Positions 1 to 11,534 of a stretch of DNA of 64,000 nt are shown here, piece by piece. Positions within the stretch are counted from its first letter, which is position 1. The number at the start of each line of letters is the position of its first letter. Source of the stretch: Plotosus lineatus (taxonomy: Eukaryota > Chordata > Actinopteri > Siluriformes > Plotosidae); assembly GCA_024760905.1 (NCBI GenBank), contig CM045733.1:29982501-30046500 (forward strand). Reading direction: 5' to 3'. The notes beneath the pieces are model-generated. The model searched no databases. It worked only from the letters and a program-made list of their open reading frames with translations, and was not told where the DNA came from. The position numbers and the translations under genes are program-made.

Positions 1-519
1 TGGCAGCCGAAGGCATGGGTTCTGTCACACCTATACTCGGTTACTGACTCTGACTCTTGGGACATGGAATGTCACCTCTTTGGCGGGGAAGGGGCCTGAA
101 CTCGTACGTGAGGTGGAGGGATATCGACTCGATATAGTCGGGCTCACCTCAAAGCATAGCATGGCTCTGGAACCATCCATCTTGAGAAAGGCTTGACCTC
201 ATTTCATTCAGGAGTTGCTCATGGGGAGAGGACTTTGATGAATTTGTCTTCATGAAGCTGGGACCTCCATCTCTCATTGGAGCGATTCACAGACAAGTGC
301 AAAGTGGCCGGGATGAAAATCAGCACCTCCAAGTCCGAGATCATGGTTCTCGGTCGGACAAGGGTGGAATGCACCCTCAGGGTCGGGAATGAAATCCTGC
401 CCCATGTGGGGGAGTTTAAGTATCTTGGGGTCTTGTTCATGAGTGAGGAAAGGATGGAGCGGGAAATTTCTCAATTTACCAGTCAATCTACGCTCCAACA
501 CTAATCTATGGTAACGAGG
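1..519 (+). mobile_element. Rex3-type (RTE clade) LINE fragment, internally deleted
   Basis: The first ~200 bases translate to the start of a Rex3-like endonuclease domain (a TWNVTSLAGKGPELVREVE-like stretch). From about 240 the sequence jumps to the end of the reverse transcriptase, with GMKISTSKSEIMVLGR and the EFKYLGVLF motif at about 277-450. A second, smaller deletion and frame change near 462 leads into an IYAPTLIYGNE-like stretch. Rex3 is an APE-type non-LTR retrotransposon of fish; this copy has lost most of its pol gene and cannot be active. It may continue left of the window. The family name rests on recognised motifs, not on a database search. Confidence 0.75.
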
Positions 520-740
<221 letters not shown>

Positions 741-1348
741 ATGACCCTCTGTGAGTGTTCATCGTTTCAATGTAAGCATTATATATTCTGGATAATGTCT
801 TCTGACCATGGGGTAGCAGACCAATCAGATTACACCATTCCTTTGTAGTATGCAATAATTTATTTTTGTTCCATAATGGTTATTGACAAAAGCATTGTAA
901 TCAATTTTAAAGATCTATTACAGTTTCATTTAAAGATTAAAGAAGTATTATATTCTCAAATAAAGATTCATTTTAACAGAAAAATGTTTTAGCTACTTAA
1001 TTAAGTAGATTTTTTTAAAACACAGATAAAAACAACTTTTTTAACCTATTCTTTTACTAAACCACGTAGGTGTAAAACTATACTTTCTACACATTCCATC
1101 ATGCTGGACTAAACTGTGAATAAATTAATTTTTGTTTTTTAAATAAAATATAGCCTGTTGTTTGACTGAAAGATTTGATAAATTATTTAAATAATTTTGT
1201 GCATTACTGAGGAACACAGAAACATCATTTACATCATAGTAATTTTCTTTACTACACAGTAAGGAGATATCTGTTAAACAGAAACTGTAAAAATTAATAT
1301 TTGCTTTCATATAAATTCATTATTAGTTATGATCCAAAGTTTCTGCTC

Positions 1349-1410
<62 letters not shown>

Positions 1411-1600
1411 TTAGAAATTGCAAATTGATTGTCGTAATCCATTCGTCTTTTTCTTCATCTTGTCCTCTACTTGACTGGGGTCAATCACTTCACCTTTAAG
1501 AGATGAATATTAAATGAATATTATTTTTGTTGCATTTGATTCTTTATTATTAGTCACTGATTACTCTATTATACATAAATGTTAAATGTTACTGCTCATT
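741..1600. other. AT-rich non-coding sequence of the left duplicon
   Basis: No gene is seen. The short open frame at 1125-1310 (minus) recurs at 56796-56981 with only scattered changes, but it is AT-rich, has no recognisable motif, and is most simply chance. A ~27-base indel near 910 separates the left and right copies. Confidence 0.6.
1352..1407. repeat. (CA)n microsatellite
   Basis: About 28 CA units. The paralogous tract at 57024-57058 has about 17 units, so the repeat has changed length since the duplication. Confidence 0.95.
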
Positions 1601-2395
1601 ACAAGTTTTTATTTCATCATCATATTCCACAATCGATGGCCAGGTAGGTACACTCACCCCAACCACTTTCCCCAGCTCTTCTGGGGTTACACCAAGGCAT
1701 TCCCGGACCAACCAAGAGACATAGTCTCTCCAGTGTGTTCTAGGTTGAATCCTTGATTGGACAAGCTCGAAACACCACACTTGGGTCGCTTCTTGATTAG
1801 ACATGCCCGAAACACCACACCACGGAGTTGTTCGGGAGGCCAGATGCCCAAGCCCTTCAACTGGCACCTCTCAACACGGAGAAGCAGCAGTTCACTGCCG
1901 AGCTCCTTCTAGATGACTGAGCTTCTCAAGTAATCTCTTTGGGAGAGCCCCGCCACCCAGCAAAGGAAGCTAATTACAGCCACTTGTATCTGTGATCTTG
2001 TTCTTTCGGTCACTATCCAAAGCTCGTGACCTATGGTGAGAGTTGGAATGTAGATTGACTGGTGAATTGAAAGCTTTGCTTTGCAGCTCAGCCCCCTCTT
2101 CACCACAACGTACATGTACAAGCTCCACTTTACGGCAGAGGTTGCAGGAATCTGTCTGTCAAACTACCGCTCCATCCTTCCCTCACTCGTAAATAAGACC
2201 CTGATATACTTGCACTCCTCCACTTGGGGCAGAACCTCTGTTTAGATATAGAGTGTGTATTTCACCCTTTTTTATGCTAAGAACCATGTCCTCGGACTTG
2301 GAGATGCTGATTCTCATCCCGGCCGCTTCATACTCAACTGTAAATTGCTCCAATGAGAACTGAAGGTATTGGATTGATGAAGCCAAAAGGGCTGC
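1600..2395 (-). mobile_element. 3' part of a Rex3-type LINE (RT end and C-terminal domain), decayed
   Basis: Read on the minus strand, 2386-2183 holds FTVEYEAAGMRISISKSEDM, 2121-1909 holds VVVKRGLSCKAKLSIHQS and GHELWIVTERTRSQIQ, and 1867-1589 ends in RTHWRDYVSWLVRECLG. These are the last part of the RT and the C-terminal region typical of Rex3, split over three frames. The 3' end is an ATG/ATC-rich run near 1615. The same insertion is present, longer, in the right copy (57285-60545), so it predates the duplication. Its 5' half has been lost here. Confidence 0.82.
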
Positions 2396-2573
2396 ATTTA
2401 TTTATTCATTCATTTTCTGAACCGCTTAATCCTAATTAGGGTCGTGGGGAGGCATCTCAGCCCACTCTGAGCAAGGGTGGGGTACATCCTGGACAGCTCG
2501 ACAGGCCATTGTAGAGCCAACACTCACACAACCATTCATACTCACACTCACACCTATGGGCGATTTGGAACAG
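2396..2573 (-). mobile_element. SINE with L2-type tail, truncated by the following LINE
   Basis: TTCATTTTCTGAACCGCTTA, then TAATTAGGGTCG and a GGTACATCCTGGACAGCTCG-like block, form the minus-strand tail found in many elements here. It inserted into the Rex3 element: the flanking AAAAGGGC string is repeated at both SINE ends in the intact right copy (58053-58405). In this copy the SINE is cut at GATTTGGAACAGC, where foreign LINE sequence begins. Confidence 0.7.
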
Positions 2574-5415
2574 CTATTATTTTTTTTTTTGCTATTAGGA
2601 AAGAAATTGAAAGAAAGTGGGAAACCCCAAGGTCAATAAGCGACAGGATCATGACCATGAGATTACCCCTAAACAAGAACATCTACACAATGCTCATCAA
2701 TGTTTATGCCTCAACAATGACAAATCCAGATACAGAAAAGGAATCTTTCTATAATCAGCTCTCTATCGTACTGTCAAGTCCCCAAGACTGAGAAAATCTT
2801 ATTGATGGGAGATTTTAATGCAAGGATTGGAAAGGACTTTGAAAAGTGGCAGCACGTTATAGGAAAGCATGGGATTGGAAAATGCAATTCAAACGGCGAA
2901 CTCCTATTAGCCCTGTGCTTAGAATTCGAACTGCTAGTGACCAATACCATGTTCAAGCAGAAAGAGAGCCGAAAGGCAACATGGATGCATCCTCAATCTA
3001 AACACTGGCATATGAGCGATTATATCATCAGAAGGTGCCATGATAAGATGGATGTCCACAGTACCCGTGTCATGCGTGGAGCAAACTGCTGGACCGATCA
3101 TCAGTTGCTGAGGTCTAAGACAGCTCTTAAACTACGGGTGAAGCACTGTAAACAAGGACCAAGGAAACCAATTAAACTAAATGCCAAGAAACTCACCACT
3201 ACTAGCTACAAGGAGAGTTTTGTAGAAGAGATGGAAAAATGCCTTAATCAACATAGAAGTGAGTCCGGACTCAACGGCCGAAGAAGAATGGAATTCTCTC
3301 CAGGAAGCCGTACTAAACACAGCCAAGAAATCCTTAGGCAAGTAAGAACGAAAACACCAGAACTGGTTTGACCCTAATGACAGAACTTAAACGCCTTTTA
3401 GATAAGAGAGATAGTGCTCACAGGAAAGTGCTTCAGACCAAAACTAAAAGATCTACGATCACTGCCTACAAAGAAGCTAGTAGGATACTCCAAATTTACT
3501 TGTGTGACCTAAAATCTAAGTGGTGGGAGAGGAAGGCTGAGGAATTACAACACGCAGCTGATAGACATGACATGAAGAACTTCTACAATGGACTCAAGGA
3601 AGTATGGGGACCACAGAAAAGGAATCCTGTCCAGCTTAAGTCAGCCGATGGCCTAATGACTTTCTCATACAGTAAACAAGTCTTTGAAAGATGGAGTGAG
3701 CACTTCCAGAGATTGCTCAATATCCCAGGAGAAATAGCACAGGAGACTCTTTACAACATCGAACAGTGACCTACACAAGAGTGCCTTGATGATATTCCAA
3801 CAATAGAAGAAGTGTCAAAGGCAATCTCTTCGTTAAAAGATGGCAAAGCCCCTGGAGAAGACAGGATTCCAGCTGAAGTATGGAAACATGGAGACCCAAA
3901 ATTGCATCAGAGATTACTCCAACTGATCACCAAAGCCTCAATGGAAGGCACTGTTCCTCAAGAATGGAAAGATGCAAGCATAATCACCATCTACAAGAAA
4001 GGAGACCGAACCGACTGTAGTAATTACAGAGGAATTTCTCTCCTGTCCATAGCTGGAAAAATTTTTGCGAGGAGCCTTTTAAGCAAACGAACCATCCACA
4101 TCTCACCCGATATTGTTCCAGAGACGCAGCGTGGATTTAGATCAAATCGGAGCACAATAGACATGATATTCTGTCTCAGACAACTCCAAGGAAAGTGCAT
4201 CAAACAAGATCAACTGCTGTATATAGTCTTTGTCGACTTTACAATGGCTTTTGATACCATTGGAAGGACCGGTCTCTGGCCAATATTGAGAAAAAACGGA
4301 TGTCCCAAAAGATTCAACAAAATGATAGAAGCCTTACATACAGGAATGGCGGCACACGTCAATGATGGCACGGAATCCTCAGGTACATTCAAAGTGACAA
4401 ACGTTATGAAGCAAGGGTGTGTCCTGGCTCCTACTCTCTTTTCCATCCATCCTCCTGTCAGCAATGTTAGAAGAAGCTTTTTCAAACATGGATGAAGGTG
4501 TGTACATACAGTCAAGACAAGATGCCGACCTGTTCAATGTAGCCCATTTTAGAGCAAGGACAAAATCCACTCTTCATGTTATGAGAGATTTGCTGTTTGC
4601 AGACGACAGTGCACTTCTTGCCCACTCTGCAGAAGATATCCAAAGTATAGTGAATGCTTTCGCTGATGCATCCAAGAAGTTTGGACTAAAGATTAATATC
4701 AAGAAGACTGAAGTACTGTTCCAACCAGATGCTACAAGAAGTCCAGAAATAGACATCTTGATTGATGGAAACAAACTGAACTCCGTCCCAGAATTTACAT
4801 ATCTTGGCAGGACATTATCCAAGGATGGACGAATCGATGCAGAGTTGCAGAAATGAATGGCTCAGGCTAGTGCGTCCTTTGGCAGGCTCAGGCAGCGACT
4901 CTGAAACAACCACCATGTGTCATTAAGGGTAAAAGGCAAAATCTACAGAGCAATAGTTACATCTACTCTTCTGTATGGAGCGGAGTCCTGGACAGTGTAT
5001 CGGAGTCACGTGAAAAAACTTCATGCCTTCATGATGCGACACCTTCGTTCTTTTATGAAAATCACCTGGAAGGATAAGATCACAAACAGAGTAATTCTGG
5101 AGAGAATGGGACTGCCATCGATGGAAGATCTTCTAATAAGGAAAACCCTTCGCTGGGCAGGACATGTAATGCGGTTGCCAGCTGATAGACTACCAAAACA
5201 GATCCTGATCTCTCAATTGCCTACTGGTCACAGAAGTAAAGCCCGACCTCGACTACATTTCAAAGATGTCATCAAGAGGAATTTGAAGACCAGAAATATC
5301 AGCAGAGAAGACTGGGTAGAGTTGTCGCAGCAGAGAGCGGAGTGGAAAAGAGTGGTTAAATGATGAATGAAAATAGACATTGTCGCTACGCGACCATCAG
5401 CAAAGGAGGAGGAGG
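2574..5415 (+). mobile_element. APE-type LINE, 5'-truncated and frame-disrupted (clade not assigned)
   Basis: The element encodes endonuclease and reverse transcriptase pieces in order. Endonuclease remnants lie at 2640-3370, including an MGDFNARIGKD-like catalytic motif at 2802. A linker follows at 3368-3769. RT begins at 3812, with KDGKAPGEDRIPAEVWK, FVDFTMAFDT (an A-motif) and GCVLAPTLFSI. The FADDSALLA box lies near 4600, TYLGRTLS near 4800, and the C-terminal region (LRWAGHVMRLPADRLPKQI) at 5150-5215. Breaks at 2790, 3370, 3768, 4470 and 4855 make it a pseudogene. It differs from both the RTE family at 8341-11465 and Rex3. It occupies the site where the right duplicon has 58233-60626. 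Confidence 0.85.
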
Positions 5416-5460
5416 GTTTAGATTCAGTGTTGCTGATATTATCAATTAACAGACATACCT

Positions 5461-6204
5461 TTATGTGTGGTAGCAAACAAAGCTCATTTTCTCCATGCAG
5501 TCTCTGTTCTCCAAGACATTGCCAGCAACTTTGGCTCCACAAAAGAAAGGTCGAATAGGGCATGATGGTAGTGAGACTGGATTCGTGAAAGGCTTCTTGT
5601 TCACCCAAAACCATGACCCATCCAGAAATGTCAGTCCTGTCCACACATTAGCATTCTGAATACTCCCGATTAGCTTGTTGACTTCTAAGAAATCTTTTTC
5701 TGTGTCCAGGCTGATCAGGTCAGTGTACTGTGCTCTGCAGTGTGCCAGTGCCTCATGCCAGGTCTTCCTCTCTTGCACCATGATTAGTTTTGGCTTCATT
5801 GTGTAGCAGAAGAATGGAAGACTCTTTTCGCAATTGAGATCACCAAGCTCAGCATTTTCTATGTATGCACAATGTTGAGTGTATGGTTGATCTGGCTGAT
5901 TATCTCTCCACTCAGCAAACTCAAATTCACTTCCATCAGACCACTGACTAAACGTCGTCTTATCTGGATTCTTGTAAAGTCCAGTCCAGCCTCGAACAGA
6001 AAAATAAATACCTACGACTTCTTTGAATTTGGTCAATTCCTCTCGTGTGTCAAGAGTTAAGAGATCGTCATAGTTATTTCTGCAGTATGTCTGAGCATCT
6101 GACCAAGACAACTCTATGTTTACAAAATAATATTCTGTCTGCAACAGACATGTTATTTTTCCTATTAGAGCAGCAACGAGAAGGATAACATGAGCAGTCT
6201 TCAT
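5461..6204 (-). CDS. Secreted protein with two C-type lectin domains (left paralogue)
   Basis: A single uninterrupted 247-codon frame. Residues 1-19 are a signal peptide (MKTAHVILLVAALIGKITC). The first C-type lectin domain spans about 23-134, with disulfide cysteines C41/C133 and C112/C125, a WTGL core at 73-76 and a QPD tripeptide at 103-105, the galactose-type specificity motif. Residues GDLNC (121-125) stand where WND-type calcium ligands normally occur. The second domain, about 138-246, keeps C156/C244 and C215 or C222/C236 and a WTGL at 188-191 but has no QPD or EPN motif, so it probably does not bind sugar through calcium. The layout resembles fish CLEC20A-like or mannose-receptor-like small lectins, which are secreted carbohydrate-recognition proteins often linked to innate immunity; that role is inference. 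The ATG chosen gives the signal peptide. A donor-like AAAG/GTATGT follows the stop codon, so a 3'UTR intron is possible. Confidence 0.88.
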   Translation of the reverse strand: MKTAHVILLVAALIGKITCLLQTEYYFVNIELSWSDAQTYCRNNYDDLLTLDTREELTKFKEVVGIYFSVRGWTGLYKNPDKTTFSQWSDGSEFEFAEWRDNQPDQPYTQHCAYIENAELGDLNCEKSLPFFCYTMKPKLIMVQERKTWHEALAHCRAQYTDLISLDTEKDFLEVNKLIGSIQNANVWTGLTFLDGSWFWVNKKPFTNPVSLPSCPIRPFFCGAKVAGNVLENRDCMEKMSFVCYHT

Positions 6205-6313
6205 CTCTCGCTATGTTGTTTTTGAGCACTAATGTGAAGAGTGTTAAATGTAAAAAGATGTGTGTCACAAAAAGGTTTGAGGAAGGAATGCACACAGGTC
6301 CTCTTAATAAAGA

Positions 6314-6334
6314 AAATATACAAATTATGCAAAT
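6314..6334 (-). promoter_or_regulatory. Octamer plus TATA-like core promoter of left lectin gene
   Basis: On the minus strand ATTTGCAT (6334-6327), the canonical POU/Oct octamer, is followed within 4-5 bases by a GTATATTTT TATA-like stretch (6322-6314), about 110-130 bases upstream of the ATG. The same arrangement is kept upstream of the right paralogue (61523-61544) and has been lost in the dead copy at 11960-11990. Function is inferred from motif and conservation only. Confidence 0.45.
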
Positions 6335-7186
6335 GAAAAAAGTGCGTCACTGTGATTTATTTGTCTAATCATATTCAAGTTCATTTTGCAGACCTATATC
6401 TAAATTCATCTTCTGTGTGTCTACGAATAGGAAAATACTGTGAATAGACATATAACATGTATGCCTATAACATATCATGAAATTAGTTATTTAATTTATT
6501 AAATGAAATCTTTGTCTTGTACATTTTAAAAATTTTGGTTGTTACTGCTCTTGTGTTGTCCTGACCGTAACTAACACATCCATGTTTTGCACATGGCATG
6601 AGGCATTTCCTTACCAAATATACTGGACACCAACACAAAGTCAAAGTTTAGTTTTACTTCATTAAAATTTTACCATAACTGCCTTGCATATAGTGTCTTG
6701 TATACTGTTCTTCTTTTCTCAATCAGTGTAAAGAAAAATTCCAATCTTTATGTAGTTGATCAAGCTTTTCTAAGTTGAAAACATTATGCCTTTATTAAAA
6801 ATTAATAATAAAAGCTGCTGTGTGATAGAGCTCAGGAAATGAATGCTACGTAATTTTACTTTTTACAATTAATACATGGTGAATCATGAAACTAAATTAG
6901 GCATTTGCAGTTTTTCTGAATGAATAGTTTACCTTTTGGACTTCTCGGAAACACTGTTTCGTATAGGAATTAGTTTGCACCAAAGTCGAATGGAATTTGT
7001 CTGCAGAATGAAATGGACACTGATACAAAGGCAGCCATTTACTGTAATGAATTCCAACTTTGTTTATATCTTTATCATCTCAGTACCCTATCTTTTTTCA
7101 CATCTGAAAAGAAGAAAACATGTGTCTGTGTTATCTACCTCATTATAACTTTGATAAATCTCTATTGAATCTATTTTATGTCAATG
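6335..7186. other. Upstream flank of left lectin gene, AT-rich, no further gene seen
   Basis: This is non-coding sequence shared with 61545-61940 and 63123-63590. Degenerate copies recur at 12.0, 12.7-13.2, 13.6-13.9, 17.1-17.8, 20.4 and 55.2 kb. The plus-strand open frame at 6936-7148 has a partner at 63316-63612 but differs by indels and stops and is probably not coding. An untranslated first exon of the lectin gene could lie here but I cannot place one. Confidence 0.6.
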
Positions 7187-7506
7187 GAAGGTAAGGTAAG
7201 GTAAAGTCCGTTGGGCTTTTTACACCTGAGCCTAGTGGCTCATGGGACCAGTGCTTATCCCTGGATTCTGTAGCATGAAGTGACTAGGAGTACAATTCCT
7301 CCTGGATGGGACACTAGTCCATCGCAGATTACCTTCCCAGTATATTTTTACTGGTACCCATTTATACTGCTGGGTGAACAGAGGCACAGTTGTGGTTAAG
7401 AACTTTTTCCCAGGGGTCGTAGCACAGTGGGGGTCTCGCTGGGATTTGACCTCACAACCTCCCGATCGTGAGCCCAGCACTCTAACCACTACACCACAGG
7501 CCCCAC
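7187..7506 (-). mobile_element. tRNA-derived SINE, second family, left duplicon only
   Basis: The minus strand starts GGGGCCTGTGGTGTAGTGG (A-box-like GGTGTAGTGGTTAGAG) and has a B-box-like GGTCAAATCCC. It ends in repeated GGTAA units near 7187. The string ATGTCAATG occurs just before (about 7178-7186) and just after (7507-7515) the element, consistent with a target-site duplication. The right duplicon has the unoccupied site at about 63580. A second copy is at 49919-50226. Confidence 0.8.
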
Positions 7507-7544
7507 ATGTCAATGCTAGGTGTACATCTATAATCTCTATGAGC

Positions 7545-7890
7545 TGAAAGGGTGTGGCACAGTGGGTAGTACATCCACCTCACAGCAAGTAGGTCGTTGC
7601 TTTAGGTCCTGTGCTTGGCATGGGCATTCCTGTGTGGAGTTTGCAATGTTCTGTCTCTGCTTGTGTGGGTTTCCTCCGGGTACTCTGGTTTCCTACCACA
7701 CTCAAAAGACATGCAAATTAGGTGAATTTTAATTGACCCCAGTGTAAACGTGAATGATGGTTTTCTCTGTTTTGACCCTGTGATAGACTGCAAATCTCTT
7801 CAATGGGTACCCTGCCTTCACTCAGAGTTGGTTAAGATAGGCTCCAGCCTCCCTGTGAGCTTAGAACTGGAGATAAAGATGGTTAAGTTT
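7545..7890 (+). mobile_element. tRNA-derived SINE (V-SINE-like body), pre-duplication
   Basis: A tRNA-like head (GGCACAGTGGGTAGTACATC) is followed by the block TGTGTGGAGTTTGCAATGTT and a GGGTTTCCTCCGGGTACTCT body common in fish SINEs. The tail reads GTTGGTTAAGATAGGCTCCA. The paralogous copy at 63612-63875 shares the insertion, so it predates the duplication. Confidence 0.7.
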
Positions 7891-8071
7891 ATTCATAACC
7901 TGTTCCTTGATTGACCATCATTGCCTAAATGACTTGGCAACTTCATATGCAGTTAATTTAGCTGTGCTCAGCTGCAAACACATTCCGATGTAATATCACT
8001 TTATACTAAAATTCACATTTATCATCTTCATTCTTTCTGGACAAGTGTAGACTGAACTTGTTTATATACAA

Positions 8072-8072
<1 letters not shown>
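7891..8072. other. Unique AT-rich spacer
   Basis: I see no gene, repeat or regulatory motif here. Confidence 0.4.

Positions 8073-8118
<46 letters not shown>
8073..8118. repeat. (TA)n microsatellite
   Basis: About 22 TA units. The paralogous position in the right copy (63877-63894) has only about nine. Confidence 0.93.
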
Positions 8119-8120
<2 letters not shown>

Positions 8121-8124
<4 letters not shown>

Positions 8125-8340
8125 TGCATTCATTTTCTGAACTGCTTAATCCTAAGTAGGGTTAATCAGCTGACTCTGGGCGAGAGCTGAGTACACCCTG
8201 AACAGCTCGTCATTTCATGAGAAGGCAGAAACAAGTTGATGGCTATGCGGCCTACAATTGTCAAAAGTCAACAATGGTTCTTTTACGTGCCTCACACCAT
8301 AGACAGTGAACGACATGTCCAGCCTTTGGTAACCCTGTTC
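8121..8340 (-). mobile_element. tRNA-type SINE with L2-type tail, head removed by the RTE LINE
   Basis: The minus-strand tail TTCATTTTCTGAACTGCTTA is followed by the CAACAATGGTTCTTTTACGT and CATAGACAGTGAACGACATG body of the local SINE family. At about 8335 the SINE breaks off and the RTE 3' end begins, so its tRNA-like head is missing. Confidence 0.7.
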
Positions 8341-11300
8341 GGCTGCTCCCTTCAGGGGTCGCCACAGCAAATCATCCGCCTCCACCTCACCCTGTCCTCC
8401 GCATCTTCTTTTCTGACTCCAACGACCTTCATGTCTTCCTTCACTACATCCAAAAATCTCTTCTTTGGTCTTCCTTGAGGCCTTCTGCCTGGTAGTTCCA
8501 ACCTCAGCATCCTACTGCCAATATACTCACTATCCCTCCTCTGTACATGTCCAAACCATCTCAATCTAGCCTCTCTGACTTTGTCTCCAAAACATCTTAC
8601 GTGGGCTGTCCCTCTGATATACTAATTTCTGATCCTATCCATCCTCGTTACTCCCAGAGAGAACCTCAACATTTTCATCTCTGCTACCTCCAGCTCTGCC
8701 TCCTGCCTTTTCCTCAGTGCCACTGTTTCTAATCCATACAACATCGCTGGCCTCACCACCGTCTTGTACACTTTTCCCTTCATTCTTGCTGACAATCTCC
8801 TATCGCACATCACACCGGACACTTTTCTCCAACCATTCCAGCCCGCCTGCACACGTTTCTTCACCTCTTTTCCACACTCTCTATTGCTCTGGATTGTTGA
8901 GCCTAAGTACTTAAAATCCTCCACCTTCGTTATCTCTGCTCCCTGTAACATCACCGTTCCTCCTGGGTCCTTCTCATTCACACACATGTATTCTGATTTT
9001 CTGAGGCTAACCTTCATTCCTCTCCTTTCCAGGGCATACCTCCACCTCTCTAGATTTTCCTGCACTTGTTCTCTGCTCTCACTACAGATCACAATGTCAT
9101 CTGCAAACATCATAGTCCATGGAGATTCTTGTCTCACCTCATCTGTCAGCCTGTCCATCACCATAGCAAACAAGAAGGGGCTCAGAGCTGACCCTTGATG
9201 CAGTCCCACCTCCCCCTTGAACTCTTCTGTCACACCAACAGCACACCTCACCACTGTCTTACATCTCTCATACATGTCCTGCACCACTCTAACATACTTC
9301 TCTGCCACTCCAGACTTCCTCATGCAATACCACAATTCCTCTCTCGGCACCCTGTCATATGCTTTCTCCAGATCCACAAAGGCACAATGCAGCTCCGTCT
9401 GACCTTCTCTGTACTTCTCTATTAACATCCTCAAAGCAAACATTGCATCTGTAGTGCTCTTTCTTGGCATGAAACCAAACTGTTGTTCACAAATGCTGAC
9501 CTCTGCCCTTAGTCTAGCTTCCACTATTCTTTCCCAGAACTTCATCGTATGGCCCATCAACTTTATCCCTCTGTAGTTGCTGCAACTCTGCACGTCTCCC
9601 TTGTTATTAAAAATGGGCACCAGCACACTTCTCCTCCACTCCTCTGGCATCTGCTCACTCTCTAGTACCTTGTTGAATGTTCTTGTCAGAAAATCTACTG
9701 CTACCTCTCCTAGACACTTCCATACCTCCACAGGTATATCATCAGGACCAACTGCCTTTCCACTCTTCATCCTCTTCAATGCCCTTCTCACTTCACCCTT
9801 GCTGATCTTTGCTACATCCTGCTCCTCAATGGTCACCTCTTCTACTCTTTTCTCTCTCTCATTTTCCTCATTCATTAGCTCTTCAAAATACTCTTTCCAT
9901 CTTCCCAGAACACTTCTGTCATCAGTCAATGCATTTCCCTCTCTGTCCTTTATCAATCTAACTTGCTGCACGTCCTTCCCATCTCTATTTCTCTGCTGTG
10001 CCAACCTGTATAGATCATTTTCTCCCTCTTTACTATCCAACCTATCATACAAGTCATCATACGCCCTCTGTTTGGCCTTAGCCACTGCTACTTTCGCCTT
10101 ACGCTGTGTCTCCCTGTACTCCTGTTTACTCTCTTCGGTCCTCTCAATGTCCCACTTCTTCTTAGCTAACCTCTTCCTTTGTACACACTCCTGCACTTCC
10201 TCATTCCACCACCAAGTCTCCTTATCTACTTTCCTTCCAGAGGACACACCAAGTACTCTCCTACCTGTGTCCCTGATCACATTTGCTGTGGTTATCCAGT
10301 CATTTGGAAGCACTTCCTGGCCACCCAAAGCCTGTTTCAACTCCTCCTTGAAGACAACACGACACGCTTCCTTTTTCAGCTTCCACCACTTTGTCTTCTG
10401 CTCTGCCTTTGCCTTTTTCACCTTTCTCACCATCAGAGTCATCCTGCACACCACCATCCTATGCTGTTTGGCAACACTCTCACCCACTATGACTTTGCAG
10501 TCACTGACTTCCTTCAAATTACATCGCCTACACAAGATGTAGTCTACCTGTGTGCTCCTACCTCCGCTTTCATAAGTCACCCTATGCTCCTGGCTCTTCT
10601 GGAAGAAAGTATTCACCACAGCCATTTCCATCCTTTTTGCAAAATCTATCAACATCTGTCCTTCTGCGTTCCTGTCCTGGATACCAAACCTGCCCATCAC
10701 TTCCTCGTCCCCTCTGTTGCCTGTACCAACATGTCCATTGAAGTCTGCACCAATGACCACTCTTTCACCTCTGGGGGTACTCTGCATCACTTCATCTAAG
10801 TCACTCCAGAATCTCTCCTTCTATTTTAGCTCACATCCTGCCTGTGGGGCATAAGCACTAACAACATTAAGCATTACACCTTCGATTTCTAACTTGAGAC
10901 TCATCACTCTGTCTGACACTCTTTTCACTTTTAGAACATTCCTGACAAACTCCTCCTTCAAGATGACTCCTACTCCATTTCTCTTCCCATCCACACCGTG
11001 ATAAAATAGCTTAAACCCTGCTCCTAAGCTTTTAGCTTTGCTACCTTTCCACCTGGTCTCCTGAACACACAGTATGTCCACCTTCCTCCTCTGCATCATG
11101 TCAGCCAGCTCTCTACCTTTTCTTTGCATAGTTCCAACATTCAAAGTCCCCACTCTCAGTTCTAGACTCATGCCTTTCCTCTTCTCTCTCTGCCTACGGA
11201 CATGCCTCCCACTTCTCCTTCTTCGACATCTTCGACCAACAGTAGTCCAATTTCCATCAGCACCCTGTTGATTGACAGCACTGATGGCGGTCGTTGTTAA

Positions 11301-11465
11301 CCCGGGCCTCGACCGATCCGGTATGGGGGTAATACTTCTGATTTGCATCATAGATATTTGGCATTGGTTTTACGTCGGATGCCCTTCCTGACACAACCCT
11401 CTGCATTTCTCCGGGCTTGGGACCGGCATGAGGGGGAGAGACACTGGTTAGTGCCCCCCCCACCT
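8341..11465 (-). mobile_element. Nearly full-length RTE-clade LINE (copy 1), two nonsense mutations
   Basis: One reading frame from 11351 down to 8352 spans about 1000 codons and is broken only by two in-frame stops, at 10821-10823 and 8622-8624. Domains in order are an APE-type endonuclease (ETRWKG near 11060, GADFNGHVG near 10750), RT with SGKAVGPDDIPVEVWK, FVDLEKAYDRVP near 9380-9340, GSALSPFLFAMVMD and FADDIVI near 9100, and a C-terminal RWFGHVQRR at about 8560. Position 8345 on the minus strand ends CGACCCCTGAAGGGA, the family's 3' end. The 5' UTR has the GTCAGGAAGGGCATCCGACG block (11375-11395). The long plus-strand open frames across this stretch are antisense shadows. Confidence 0.92.
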
Positions 11466-11534
11466 CATGGCTGCTTTGAAGTATGCGATATACAAACATC
11501 CATAATAATTCTCAGTTGTGGCTGAATGTGTGTG

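Larger units (their letters stand above)
741..8222 (+). repeat. Left copy of a direct segmental duplication (lectin duplicon)
   Basis: This stretch aligns in the same orientation with 56442-64000. Anchors include GTGAGTGTTCATCGTTTCAA (750 and 56449), the CA repeat (1352 and 57024), the Rex3 remnant (1600 and 57285), the lectin gene (5461 and 60672) and the closing L2-type tail (8170 and 63955). Identity looks like roughly 94% in non-coding sequence by eye. Differences are discrete: a LINE replaces about 2.4 kb at 2574-5415, a SINE is added at 7187-7506, and a 1.17-kb hAT present on the right is absent here. Confidence 0.92.

Noticed and set aside
1125..1310. 61-codon frame conserved between duplicon copies (56796-56981)
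   Set aside because: The two copies are only recently duplicated, so similarity of the frame is expected without selection. It is AT-rich and lacks any motif.
9577..10542. A 321-codon open frame on the plus strand
   Set aside because: It is antisense to the RTE LINE coding strand. The same Ser/Phe-rich frames recur opposite every RTE copy (30181, 48639, 52905), so it is a shadow.
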